A stretch of DNA of 64,000 bases, taken from positions 26,583,217 through 26,647,216 of the forward strand of contig JASEVX010000012.1 in assembly GCA_031761405.1 (NCBI GenBank), read 5' to 3'. Below are positions 24,901 through 39,900 of the stretch, one piece after another. Origin of the DNA: Serripes groenlandicus. Its lineage: Eukaryota; Mollusca; Bivalvia; Cardiida; Cardiidae. The notes below the pieces were generated by a model. That model did not search any database and was not told where the DNA came from. It saw nothing but the letters and a program-made list of their open reading frames with translations. Numbering within the stretch: position 1 is the first letter of the stretch; each line of letters opens with the position of its first letter. Made by a program: the position numbers and the translations under genes.

Positions 24901-27900
24901 CATTGTTGTGTTTCCTTCGTTTGCAGGGTTACACTTTAGGATCCATTCTTTGTCATCAGTCTGTCATCCTTTAATCCTTTCCTGGAATCTGCTGTGGTCA
25001 AGTGGTAAGCATCGGGGTTTTCGAGCCCAGTCGCGGCACTACAGCCTTGGGCAAGGCACATTTTCTAGCCTAGTACTTGTTTGTTTACCCAGGGATCATG
25101 AATAAGTGAACTGTTGCCGTGATATAACTGAGATAATCTTGAAAGCGGCGTAAAACCCCAATAAATAAATAGAGATTATTCAACTTATTTTTTCAAAGAT
25201 GAGAAAATAATTCACGAGCCTCTTGTGAATGGGAGGAGCATTTTAATTTTGAGTCATAATTACATTCTGTAGAATTTCCCATTTTGTCTTCATCATCCAG
25301 TAAGTTGGAAATTTCATCTCATTTCAATTTAAGTAGGAAGTCCGACATTGTTGTTGTTTTGTTAGGAGGAGTCTACCTGCATGACATCAGTCTTAAAATA
25401 GTCTGTGGAAAAGGGGAGGGACACGCATGCGCAATTGTGTACGAGATTATAGGTAGTTTAATTCTATGTGTTAATTAAATGTAAAACAATGATTATGAAT
25501 TTTCTTTCACCGAGATAACCTTATCTTTGATGGATAGAAATGTAATAAGTAAATTTAATCCTTTCCCTCATGCAGACAATGTATGATGCATCTGCAGTAG
25601 ACGACATTTGAAAACGGTGTGAGAAAAGGAAATATTGTCATTTCTCCTTTTGCCACAATGTTTTCAGATCTATTCAATTATAGTAATTTCATTTACAGAG
25701 ATTTTCATTTTTTTTTGCTGAAGAACTGATTTGTTTAAGTACCCTAAACATGGTACTTTGTTGAGTAGGGAGAAAGAAATGATCCTTTAACCCTTTCCCT
25801 CATATAGACACTTTCTGATGCCTCTGCAGCAGTCAGCTTTTTGAAAACATAGTGACAAAGGAAGAAATTGCTCAAAATGAGTAATTTCTCCTTTTGCCAC
25901 AATGTTTTCCACTTTAAGTCATAGGTTATCCGTTCAATTATAGAGATTTTCCATTTTTTCTAACAAAATATGTTCAAAGTCGTCTGCTGCAGAATTGTCG
26001 TATTAGGAAAAGGGTTAATGATCAGATGACCCCTTCTTTTCTATCCTCTTAAATTCTTCTGGACAACATTTTATGATAATTTAATCTATTCTATATTTGA
26101 CACAATTTTTATGCCCCGGCATACGAAGTATGAGGGGCATATAGTTTTCCGGTCTGTTAGTCAAGTCCGTTCGTCCGTCCCGCTCAGGTTAAAGTTTTTG
26201 GTCATGTTAGATTTTAGTGAACCTGATGTCCTATCATTATGAAACTTCACACAAATGACAATCAACATATCATTGTTTAAAAAATTGTATCAATTTGAGG
26301 TTGGACCAACTGTTCATCCGTCTGTTCGTCTGTCTGTTCGTCCATTCCAACCGGGGCATCCGTGTTCCATGGACACATTTTCTTGTTTCAACTCTGAAAT
26401 AATTAAACATGTACTTTCCTTTAAGATTTTATGTATTTTTGCCTGGATGTTTTTGAAGTCATTGTTTAGCAGTCAATGTTCAATACATAAGTTTAAACCA
26501 AAAGGTATATGCGCGCCATAGACACTGATAAAATCATAAACATGTTCAGTTGTTCAATAAGTACAAATAAAACGCACTGCTAGGGTCAACTATTTACTTG
26601 AAATTATACTTTTAACCCTTTCCCACATACAACAAATCTGCATCGGAAGACTTTGAAAACATATTGGCAAAATCATAAAAAATTTCCTATATAAATAAAA
26701 GTACAATTAATGAAAAAAGTTGAAAACATTGTGTCAAAAGTTGTCTGCTGCAGAGGCGTCAAAATGCTTCTTTATGTGGGAAAGGGTTAATTAAGAGTCA
26801 TCTCCTTTGAACAAATTTAAAAAATTCAACTTGAATTTGATACAATTTTGAAATATTTTGAATACAAAAATTGTTAGTATTGAACAATTTATCTGTTTTT
26901 ATGTCGTGGCGATGTGTCCGTCGTCCGTGCGTGCGTGCGTCCGTCCGTAAACAATTTCTTGTTAACACGATACAGTCTTCACTTTTGATTGTATCTCAAC
27001 CAAACTTATACAGTAGTTAGATATCCATGAGAGCTCGGTTCCTTTCGAAAACCAGCCAGATCCGCCAATGCATGACTGGATTATGGCCCTTGAAATGGTC
27101 AAAATTGCTATAAAAGAGCTTGTTAACACGATACAGTCTTCACTTTTACTTGCATCTCAACCAAACTTATACAGTAGTTAGATATCCATAAGAGCTCGGT
27201 TCCTTTCGAAAACCAGCCAGATCCGCCCATGCATAACTGGATTATGGCCCTTGAAATGGTCAACATTGCTATAAAAGAGCTTGTTAACACGATACAGTCT
27301 TCACTTTTGATTGTATCTCAACCAAACTTATACAGTAGTTAGATATTCATGAGAGCTCGGTTCCTTTCGAAAACCAGCCAGATCCGCCCATGCAAGACTG
27401 GATTATGGCCCTTGAAATGGTCAAAATTGCTATAAAAGAGCTTGTTAACACGATACAGTCTTCACTTTTGATTGTATCTCAACTAAACTTATACAGTAGT
27501 TAGATATCTATGAGAGCTCGGTTCCTTTTGAAAACCAGTCAGATCCGCCCATGCAAGACTGGATTATGGCCCTTGAAATGGTCAAAATTGCTATAAAAGA
27601 GCTTGTTAACACGATACAGTCTTCACGTTTGATTGTATCTCAACCAAACTTATACAGTAGTTAAATATTGATGAGAGCTTGGTTCCTTTTGAAAACCAGC
27701 TAGATCCGCCCATGCAAGACTGGATTATGGCCCATGAAATTGTTAAAATTGCTATAATACAGCTTGTGAACACAAAAGAGCCTCCATTTACTATCCGATC
27801 TTCACCATACATACATGCTCTGGATTGAAAATGACCAAAGAACCATACCAGTAGAGCATAGGCCCTCATGGGCCTCTTGTTGTAAATAAGTCATCTTATG

Positions 27901-30900
27901 CAGGGGTTTCTAAAGTCAGCTATATCAGGGAAAGGGTTTACAAACTTTTTTTTTTTTCTCTTGGTACAGAAAATGGGCAGAGGAATGGTTCCCGTAATGG
28001 TAGTGATAGCCAAGAGGGAACGAGCACTACGATAGAGCAGTCCCAGTCCCTGTATGAGGTCCTGTCCTCTTTATCCAGGTTTGGGATCATCATGGCATAC
28101 ATCTATCTCTGTGATAGGTAAGTAATTTTGTGGGAGAGATAAGTAATTGTGTGGGAGGAGAAAGGGGGGAGGCACTCCAACCTTGCCCACTTAAAACCGA
28201 TCTGCAGCAGATGATTTTGGAATTGCCTTGAAATAGGGAATTGTGTGTGTAAGTGGGGAATGGAAGGCATATAAACCTTACGTAGCCCCTCTTATAACAG
28301 ATTTGCAGCAGAAGATTTTTGTAATATTACCTGGAAATATGGAAAATGTCAATTTAAAGAGAACGTGTCATTACTGAGTAGAGAGTTGAAAACATTATAG
28401 CAAAAGGAAATGATACACATAATGAGCAATTTCACCTTTTGCAACAATGTTTTCAACTTTATTCAGTTATTGTTCTTTCATTTATGGAGAGTTTCCCAAT
28501 TTCGACTTGATGTTATCGAAGTCATTTGCTGCAGATATTGTTCGCTACATTGTTGAAATGTGAGTGGAGAATATAGAAATACAGTCAAACCTGTACTACC
28601 GACCACCTGGTATAACCGACCACCTGGTGTAAGCGACCACATTGAACTCCCCCAATGTTTTTTAGTCATAAATTAACCTGCAATAAGCGAGATCCTGCTG
28701 TCTGCGACCAACGGACACTAAAACCCTTCCAATTTTAATAAAAATCCATGTTTCAGCGACCTTAAATCTAATAGTCAAATATTCCTAACACAACTGTCGC
28801 GTGTAAACCACACAGGTTTAAATGATCATCAAGAAAGGTGTTACATGTAAAATTACCAGAGGTCAAATTCTGCAGACTTGTATTACAGTTGGAAAAAAAC
28901 GATAATTGCGGTGTTAGCAGTTTGTAATTAATACACTTTAGCTAAAATTATTGTCTTTGTTATGACTCTCAAATACTGCAGATGTATCACAGTGGTTGAA
29001 GCCGATAATTGCAGGTTTAGCAGTTTGTATTTAATACACTTTAACGTCAATTACTGTCCGTGTTAAATCATCCCGTGGATAGTTTGGGGATTGTTTGTGG
29101 ATTAATTTTGGTCCGACTTTTTGATCTCTTTAATTGGATCTGTGTTTGTTTTTTGCTTTTTATACGCCCGTTTTGAAAAAATGGATCGTATTATAGTTTT
29201 ACCTGCGGCGTACAGCGTCCAGTATGTTGTCAGCTCAATAACTTTAGAAGCCTTTGTCCAATCATCACCAAATTTTGTCAGAATGTGTATTTGGATAATA
29301 TCTCGGACAAGTTCGATAACTAGCCATATCGCTTTAGGCAATCAAGAGTTGTCACCCTTTAATTATAGAAATTACCCAAAATTGGTCTTGTCAGCTCAAT
29401 AACTTTAGAAGCCTTTGTCCAATCATCACCAAATTTTGTCAGAATGTGTATTGGGATAATATCTCGAACAAGTTCGATAACTAGCCATATCGCTTTAGTC
29501 AATCAAGAGTTATCGCCCTTTAATTATAGAAATTACCCAAAATTGGTCTTGTCAGCTCAATAACTTTAGAAGCCTTTGTCCAATCATCACCAAATTTTGT
29601 CAGAATGTGTATTGGGATAATATCTCCGACAAGTTTGATAACTAGCCATCTCTCTTAAATCAATCAAGAGTTATCACCCTTTAATTATAGAAATTAACCA
29701 AAATTAGTCTTGTCAGCTCAATAACTTTAGAAGCCTTTGTCCAATCATCATCAAATTTAGTCAGAATGTGTATTGGCATAATATCTCAGACAAGTTCCAT
29801 AACTAGCCATATCACTTTAGTCAATCAAGAGTCAATCAAGAGTTATTGCCCTTTAATTATGAAATTAACCAAAATTAGTCTTGTCAGCTCAATAACTTTA
29901 GAAGTCTTTGTCCAATCATCATCAAATTTGGTCAGAATGTGTAGTGACTTTTTTAGTAAGAAGTAGTGCTCTATTCTTCTACTGAACATACATGTACATA
30001 TCCTTTTCATGTTATAGTTAAACAAAAACATCAAATAATAAATAACAATCAAGTTTGTGATTAAATGTTTATATGTTTTATTTATCAACTTACACTTTTC
30101 CAAATAAATGTTATTAATATTGAAATAAAATATAAAATTAGAAGAACAACAAAATGTTTATTGTTATTTATTCTTTAATACCAATACATGTATAATGTAG
30201 TATACATAAGACCCAAACAACCGAAAAATACATTTGTACCTCAATAAGAGACCACCTGTCTTAAGAGACCACTTAAAGCATTTCCCTTGGGTGGTCTCTT
30301 AATACAAGTTTGACTGTATACATTATTTTCATTAAAACATCGTTTCTACCTTTTATAAAGTAAATAAAGTGTTTATTCCTCCTAATGTTATGTCATTTTG
30401 TAGGTTTATTTTTCTCATATATGTGTATGTACAGTGGCACCTGTGTTTAGAAGACTACCCATGGAAACACAAACATATGGTCTTTCTTCACAGGTGGTCT
30501 TTAATTGAAGGGTCATGCAGAAAACGAGTAACTGTGAAACTAAGTGGGGTTGCTAAAGACAGGGAATTGCTATTCCTAGATGATCTTTAGCACAGGTTTG
30601 ACTGTATATTGAAATAATTTTAACAATGAACCATATGTTTTCAAGTCTATGAATAAAGCTCCTGTTGAAAACCACAAGCGGTGGCTTATATACTATTGCA
30701 AGGAATAAAATCAAATCTTTTTTATTGATGTGACAAAAGGAGAAGTTGGTCATCATGAGCAATTTCTCCTTTCTTCAAATTAGGAAATTATTGTGTAGAA
30801 ATAGGAAATTATTGTGTAGAAATAAGAAATCACATAATATTCATATATTGTCGCTTCTTATCCCGACAATTTGTTTTATTTCATTACAGGACCAATTTCT

Positions 30901-33900
30901 TCATGAAGGAAAACAAGTACTATACCCATGTGAACTTTTTCCTACCGTTTGCATACATTATGATATTAGGGTTTTTCTTCACCGAAAATACAGAAAAGGT
31001 TGGTATTTATTTCAATTTTAGCCATGTCTCATGGAAAACTGACCTTTGGGTTCATCAGACAGCAAAAATCCAGATCAGACTGCTCCACTTTGCTGGATCT
31101 TCCTTGATTGTCGCCAAGCTCAAGATGGTAGCGACCTGGGCTGTTAATCAAGGGATTTGTGAGTTCAAACCCTAACTCGGTCTACATTTTTTTCGACATT
31201 TGACAAAAGTCACTGTGACAAGCGTAATTTGTCTTCCACAAACAGGCTAACAGTCTATTTGGAAAAAGCCAGTTGAATGGAAAGACTGTAGTTTGAAGTA
31301 CAGGTGTGAGAAAGCCAGGAAACACATGAATAGGTGATCTGGGCGCTGTGATCTGTCCAAATGATTGTTGAAAATGTCGTTAAACCCAAATCAATCAATC
31401 AATCCTTGATTGTCATACAGTTATACAGATATTCCTGCAAGTTTTTGTGGTCTGGTTATAACCAATATTAATTGATGTGAGTTAAAAATCATTTTTAATG
31501 GTATTTCAGAAATATCTTGGGAGGCTATTCCACCTAAATGTTTTCTTGCACCAGTATTCAACACAACATTCTTTCAAGGTAATAAATTGGCTACCTTTCC
31601 AGGTAATTAATTGGTTTCCTTTCTAGGTAATTAATTGGCTATTTTTCCAGGCTTATGAAAGAAACATTATTATGAAAAGTGTAAATCATGATCAGACTGA
31701 TTGTTGGTTTGTCTGTTGCCCAGTGCATCTTGTCAACTGCCTGAGCAGGAAAACACATAGAGATCACTTCTCTGTCATCTTACCTGTCTTTTCAGTAAAG
31801 TACATATTGACAAGTGAATCATGTGTTTTTAGCTCGACTTTTCTCACCCTGACGGCATTGTCACACATTGGTTTTGCATGCAAGAACATAATTATGTAAA
31901 AAATCAAGTTAGATAAATCTATCCTGCATGTAATGCAAATGATGGCCCTTTTTTGCTTAGAATTTCTGGTTAAAATTTTGTGTGCAACTACATTAACCCT
32001 TTCCCTCATATGGCAATTCTGCCGCAGAAGACTTTGAACGTTTTTTTTCAAAAAATAGAAAATCTTCATAATTGAATGGATAACCTATGACAAAAAGTGG
32101 AGAACATTGTGGCAAAAGGAGAAATTGCACGTTTTGTGCAATTTCTTCTTTTGTCACTATGTTTTCAAAAAGCCGTCTGCTGCAGAGGCATCAGAAAGCG
32201 TCTATATGAGGGAACGGGTTAAGTCGTCTACTGCAGATTTGGTGTATGTGTGAAAGAGTTAAAAGAAAACCTAATCCTATTTGTAAGAATTTTGTGATTC
32301 CTTTTTTTTTACAATTTGAATATTAAACGCAATGAATACCATGTTTTAAGCAAATGTTTGAAAACAGCCTATGTGTTACTTAAATACTGATCGTAATTAT
32401 TTGACCACAGACAGAGGTGTTGCACAGGGACCAGACGGATGAGTGGAAAGGTTGGATGCAGTTAGTTATAATGATATATCATCTCACAGGGGCCAGTAAG
32501 GTAATCAGTAACTCAATCTCTTTTATTGTTTTTGTTTGTGTTTGCGTGGTGTTATATGCCACTTTCAACAATTGTAACGTATAGCACAGGTAAGCTACCA
32601 GTCCTATTGGTCCATTTATCCTGTCATCAGCGTGTAAGTCATTATGCTTAGCCGACAATCATGAGCGCCAAAGGAGAGAAACCCATTGATACCATATTTT
32701 ATTTAAGTCTTTTGTATGAACCAGCATTGGTTTAGAAACACGGTATAGTCATTTATAAGATGGTCTGCAGTTGGCAGATTTTTTAACTCACTGTATTGTT
32801 ATATTTTTTTTTAAAACTGTTTTCCTAGCTTTACAAAAGTCACTGTGACAAGTGTCAATCGTCTTCCACCAATGGGCTAACAGTCTATGTGGAAAAGCAG
32901 CCAGTTGCTTGGAGTGTCTGTTGTGTGGAGTACAGGTGTGCGAAAGCCATGAAATACATGAGTACTCAGTAGGTGAACTGGCCGCCATGATAAGACTGAA
33001 AACGTCGTTTGACACAAATTAATCAACGATCAAAGGGGAAATGTTGTTAAAGTATCACTAGCTCAGGATTCGAACCCATGACAAGCAAGGGTACTTTATA
33101 TAATTATACCCCCAGATACATAGTATATGGGGGCTGTATAGGAGTCACGCTTGTCGGTTTGATGGTTTGTCGGTCCGTTGGTCTGTGGATATTTCTTGTG
33201 AACATTATTTCTCAGCAACCCTTGGTCAGAATTCAATATAATGAAGAATGATTGATACCAAGCCTAGTTGTGCATATTGTCGGCGTGTTGCACTGGAATT
33301 ATTTTTAAATGAGTTATGGCCCCTTGAATTTCTCATACATATGTATATTGTCAGGCACCAGCTGGGGGTATTCATCACCTTCAGTGATATTTCTAGTTTG
33401 AAACTTACTAATTATTGATGTGCCATGTGCCTGTCAGTAACAGCTCTCACGATGTATACCCAGTGGATTACCTTTCCAGGAAGCTATAATAATTAAGAGT
33501 GTAGTGGAATAGTTTAAATCCTTCAAAACTGATACGGAGATTCGCTATGTATTTTGCCTCCAGGGATCACCTTTCCAAATATCTGTCTTACCCTCTCTTT
33601 CTATCTATTTATCTATCTTACTCTTTCCCCCTCTTTCTTCCTGATGGGCTAAGTCTATGTGGAAAAGCAGCCAGTTGCTTGGGAAGATTGTTGTGTGGAG
33701 TACTGGTGTGAGAAAACCAGGAAATGCATGAGTAGATGAACTGGCCGCCATGATATAACTAAGAAATTGTTAAAAACGGCGTTAAACCCCAAACAATCAA
33801 TCAACTCTTTCTTTCTTTCTCTCTCTCTCCTTGTCTCCTCTCCTCTCCTCTCATCTCTCTCCCTCCTCCACCCTCTCCCTCTCCCTCTCCCCTGTCTCTA

Positions 33901-36900
33901 TCTCTTTTTCTGCATTTGATTATGTTATCCACGATATTGTAAATTCAGATGTGTCATTTTGAAACTAGAAAGAAATAAAAAGATTGATTGAACTTAAACA
34001 GCATAATGAATGTTTATTACAGGTATTACCAATCTACATGCATATCCGAGTACTTGTCTCATGTTACCTGTTTCTCACTGGGTTTGGTCATTTCACTTAT
34101 TTCTGGAAGCAAGGAGAATTTGGCCTTCACAGATATTGCCAGGTAGGTTTATAGTGGGTGTCGTTAACATTGTAATTAATCCATTCCTTGTGGAAGGCTA
34201 GTTTTTACATATTCTTAGGAGAGCACTCTTTAACTCTTTCCCACATGCAACATATCTGCAGCAGACATGTTTGAAAACATAGCAAAAATATGGTAAACCG
34301 CCATGTATGAAACTATCATTATTGATTAGGGTTAAATTAGCTATTTCTGGTTCTGGTTTTGACAATTATTTCAAAATACTTCTGCTGCATATGAGTCTAC
34401 ATGTGGGAAAGGGTTGGAATAAGCAGTTTCTTTTTTTTCTGCAACCAAATTGTACTTCCTTTATTTACCCTGCCCCATTTCATTTTTTTCAAAGAGTATC
34501 AGGAAAAAGGCTGTAAATTTACAGCTAATAGCACTGACTTTTGATTATCCTTCCAGTATGCTCATGATAAACAATTTCTCCTTTTTCCTCATTTATTTGT
34601 TATTGCTTTTAAAAGTACAGATCATAATAATTTTTTTGTCAATTTCTTAAAAATATTTTATGCCTCGGCTATCCAAGATTTATTATTTTGCCGCCTATCT
34701 CTTAAAGAATAATGTTTAATTCTTTTCTTCTTGATGATACACGTCTACAGTGGCAGATGCACCTCGTATATCTGTCCATCCCTCAAACTTTGTACATGCC
34801 ATATTTCCTAAGCAACAAGACTTAACATCTACAAAGTTTGGTAGTCCATACTGTTACGTCTTGGGAAAAGGGTATGTCATTCTCATTAAAATCAGACTAA
34901 AAAAATTGCTGTTTGTGTATTGAATCTGACGTCATCCCTTAAAAGGCAGATTTGAAAAAAATAACAAAGCTTTTACAGATAAAAATCATATAATACATTT
35001 TGAAAATGTTGTGAAAATAATGAGAAATTAATTATTATGAGCTATTTCCTCATTCCCACTGTCTAGCCATGGTAGCTAAGTTGGTAAGTTGGTAACAACA
35101 AGCACTTTTAGTCCAGGGGTTGTAAGTTCAAGTCCTGGCATGGCCATCCATTCTTTCTGACGATTGACAGAAAACCTTGTAACTAGTGTCATTTTTCTTT
35201 CAACAATGGGCTAAATAGTCTATGTGGGAAGGTAGCAAGATGCCTGGGAAGAATGTGTGTAGTAAAGGTACAAGAAAGCAAGGACACACTCATTTCCGCA
35301 ATGATATAACTGAAGTACTGTCAAAAATGGCATTGTACTCCAATCAATCAACTGCTACTGCAGTGACATCACCAGTTATCTATCAACTTTATCTTGTTCT
35401 CTGCAATGGTAAATTAAGGTCTTAGTATATGGTGTTACTTAACCCTTTCCCTCATACGACAATTCTGCAGCAGACGACATATTTTGTTAAAAAATAGAAT
35501 ATCTCTATAATTGAGTGGATGACCTATGACTAAAAGTAGAAAACATTGTGGCAAAAGGAGAAATTGCTCGTTTTGAGCAATTTCTTCTTTTGTCACTATG
35601 TTTTCAAAAAGCTGTCTGCTGCAGAGGCGTCAGAAAGTGTCTATATGAGGGAAAGGGTTAAAGAATTTTAACACATAAGTGGTTGATTGTTGGTATTTTA
35701 AACATTTCTCATAAACAGATAAGCTTTGATGACTCTGCTGTAGACGACCTTTGAAAACATTTGGCAAAAGATGAAATTGCTCATAATGTTTTCAACTTTA
35801 TTCAATTAGTATACTTCCATTTACAGAGATTTTTCTTATTATTTCAAGATCTTTTCAAAGTCGTTATCTCCAGATTTGCTGTATGTGGGAGATGGTTAAT
35901 TATGTTGCTACAATTATAAATTATCTTAATGTTTTAATCTGAGTCACAGTTTTATTGTCAAGCCAGCTTGTGGTTATGGAGACAAAGCTCTACAATGGTT
36001 GTTGTGTGTTTGTGGGTGCACGTCCGTCCATGTTAACTTGTTCGAGCTATAACTCTAGATATATCAATTAATTTTAAAATAGCACAAAAGGAAAAACGAA
36101 AAAATTTGAAATTGTGTGGTCAAGGAAGAACAAGATCAGACATGTGCCTTTCTGTAGTCTGATCAAGATCTTCTCTGTTTTCCATGTAGAGTTTACTCAT
36201 TACCACAAATAGATTGTACAAATAATTCATTAGATATAAAATATAGTCTGAGCTTTTATTTAGGGCCATTTATTCCATGTAAAAAATTTAAGAATTTTTG
36301 TCAGAATTTTTAAGAATTTTTGTAATTGTTGATAACACGGCAAATAAGGACAATTACATTATGAATTTTCATCAAATAGCAACCAAAGGCAAAGAAATTT
36401 TCTGAAAATGTGTGATCAAGGAAGAACAAGATCAGACATGTGCCGCTCTGCAGTCTGATCAAGATCTTCTCTGTTCATTAGCCGGTTCGATCCCCAGTCG
36501 AGGCACGACAGTCATTGTGGAGTGTCCTTGGGCAAGGCACATTTTCTAGCCTAGTACTGGTTTGTTTACCCAGGGATCATGAATAAGTGAACTGTTGCTG
36601 TGATATAACTGAAATAATGTTGAAAGCAGCGTAAAAACCCTATAAAACAAACAAACAAACTGTTCATTATCTAGTATTTACTCCTGACCGCAAAAAAGAA
36701 TGATAGGATATAAGCAAAATAATCAGTGCTTTCATTTATTGCGAATTCCAGTTATTTTGAAATGCCATTAATAGCACATAACTTTGATATAATTCTTTAC
36801 CTAATTGGTTATTTCGGATATTGACTTTTGGCCCTCTTTAACCCTTTCCCTCATACGACAATTCTGCAGCAGACGACTTTGAACATATTTTGTCAAATAA

Positions 36901-39900
36901 TGGAAAATCTCTATAATTGAATGGATAACCTATGACTTAAAGTGGAAAACATTGTGACAAACGGAGAAATTGCACGTTTTGTGCAATTTCTTCTTTTGTT
37001 ACTATGATTTCAAAAGGCCGTCTGCTGCAGAGGCGTCAGAAAGCGTCTATATGAGGGAAAGGCTTCATCCTTTCCTAAATAACAAATCTGCAGAAGACAA
37101 AAAAGAAGGAAATTCTCTAAAATGCGATTATTTCGTTTTTCTTTTGACTTATCTTTAAACTGACTTGGAAGAAAAACATGATCTAACTTTGTTGTTTTTC
37201 CTGAATGTGGGTGTGAGATGATAGCAATCATCTGCAAAAATAAGATATTCCAGAGATGTAAGTAGTGACCACATCTTATGCCCCTGCCCTGATTTTCAGT
37301 TGTTCATCTCATCACCCAATCATCAAGATTATTAAAGAGTACTTCAGTTATATCACAATAATATTGTTGGTTTATTATTGTTTTTCATTTTCTAGTTACC
37401 TAAAAGATTGATTTAGTAGTTGTAAGTTGAAAAAAATAATATGTTTATACCCTAGACCTATTGACGTAGAACCTAACAAAATATTCAAAAAGCTTTCTTA
37501 ACAAATTCTATTATTTTACTTATAATAATATATTTAGATTTGGAAACATCTAATGCAACATATATCAATATACAGAATATATTACATGGACAGATCTTAT
37601 CATGTTATCTGATTTGGTCCTCTTATAACTTGACTGCTTTGTAAGCTCTGATGAACAATTGTAACATCTTCAAATTTCTTTACTACTTTAAAACTTGACT
37701 GCTTTGTAAGCTCAGATGAACAATTCTAACATATTCAAATTTCTTTTACTGCTTTAAGTCAGACTTAATATAAAATTAAAAAACATAGTGGGGAAAGGAG
37801 GAATTTCTTGTGTTGAACAATTCCTTTTATTGACGCAATGTTTCCTAAACTTGTCTGCTGCAAGGATGTCTTAAGTTGTCATTATCAGGGGAAGACCCAG
37901 GGATCATGAATAAGTGAACTGTTGCCTTGGTATAACTGAAATAATGTTGAAAGCGGCGTAAAAACCCCAATAAAACAAAAGCAGGGAAAGGTTAACTCTT
38001 AGATTGATAAACCTGCGCCATCTGTATAGACCCAGGCTAGAGAGCCAATCCCGACCAGTCTATAGTATTTGCTGGTCAAATCAACATTTTTACTTTGATT
38101 TTCAATAATTGGCTATGAACTGCTCAAAATGCAAAACTTGACTAATCCATTTTAAAAAATTTAGCAATGAAAGGGTGAAGACAGTGTATTCTTCTTTAAA
38201 ATTTCAGGGTGGGTGTAGGCATTTACCCTTGTACTGGAAATTACGACAGAACGCGTTAAGGAGGCTTTTTGAAGTAAGTTTAATGTACAATGACATCAAA
38301 AACAGATTAGCTTAGACATATATAATTCGAGGGCTTGGCGTGAAACGGTTGTAACTAAAAAACTAAAATTGGTATTTTTTCACCAAGGTTAATCACCTCG
38401 CCATAAAGTCTTTATAAGCGTTAAATCATTTTTCTTGGTAAACAATGGAAATTTAGGTGCCATTGCTCGTTCTGAGGGTCAAAATTGCCCCTAAACCAGG
38501 GTTTTCAAAATAGGTTTTTAGTTACAACCGTTTCACGCCAAGCCCTCGATATATATTAGTCTAATTCATTTGTGAACAGTCTTGTAAGTTCTCAGGGATA
38601 TCTTTACTTAAATCAGAATTCTTTCACATGGATACTTTGTAATTAGCAGAACTCCAGATAAGGTGCATATTTCACATCCCGAAATCCTTATTAGATACTC
38701 AAAACACTATGTTGTGGGTGCTCAAAAGAATCGTCTCACTGAAGACACTTCTTTTGAGTACACACAATTGGTTGAGTCATAAGAGAGATAATGGGTGGGA
38801 AAGGACCAGGTTACGCCACCTTATCTAGACCTCTGAATAAGGTTGTATTCTCATTCTCTTGTAAGTTAATGAATACTTTATTTATAGATGGTAACCTAAT
38901 TAGTTACATCTGACTGGACCCTCTTTAACCCCTTCTTACTTAGAACAAATACGCACACAAAATCTCTATTAATGAATGTACATACAACTATTGAAAAAGG
39001 TTGAAACAATTGTGTCAAAAGGAGAAAGTGCACAGTATGAGCAATTTGTCCATTTGTCACAATCATTTTTAAAGCACCTCTCAATTCATTTACAAATGGG
39101 AAAGGATTAACTATAAAAATGTCATAATAAATCTTCCACTTGTACCCCATCTTAGTCGGGGCCATATTTAAGATGTTATTGTACCTAGTGTTACCACATT
39201 TGGTAGACGCCTATTGGTTAGGCAATGTGTTACATACCAAAATTTATTCACCTTTACCTCTGACCCATTTAACCCCATTCCCATTAATCTGCAGTAGACA
39301 ACTGAAAATATCTAGTCAAAAATATTAGAAATCTTGTTAATGAAAGAATATCTATTGAATAGAGTTGAAATCATTATGGAAAAGTGTATCATGATTAATT
39401 CCTCCTGTTGCCACAATGTTTTCAAAAGTTGTCTTCTGCAGGTGGTATATATCCTGCGCTATCACACCTAGAATTACCAAATTCAGGATGAAGGTGCATC
39501 CTTGGAAGATGGTGGGTCGCATAACAAAATAAGGTCACTTTGACCCTGACTTTGACCTCTGAGCTTATTTAAAGAAATGTATTGTTCCTGCCATATTTCC
39601 TATGCTATCACACCTAGAGTTTCCTAATTCTGTATGGAGATGCATCTTGGGATGCTATCCAAAATTGGGTCACTGTGACCTTGACCCCAATATAAGGAAA
39701 AAGCTTGTAGCCATATCTCCACTGCTATCACACCTAGAAACACCAAATGTTTAGGTTGCTGTGACATCGACCTTGATCTTTGACCCAATTTAGAGAAAAA
39801 TCTTGTATGGACCATATTTCCTGCACTTTAACAAATAGAGTTACCAAATTTGCGGCATACATGCATCATGGGAATATGGTATATTATTATGACTAATTAT

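Noticed and set aside
24878..25105. 75-codon frame overlapping exon 10
   Set aside because: It continues past the GTATGC donor into intron and SINE sequence; only 24828-24895 fits CASD1.
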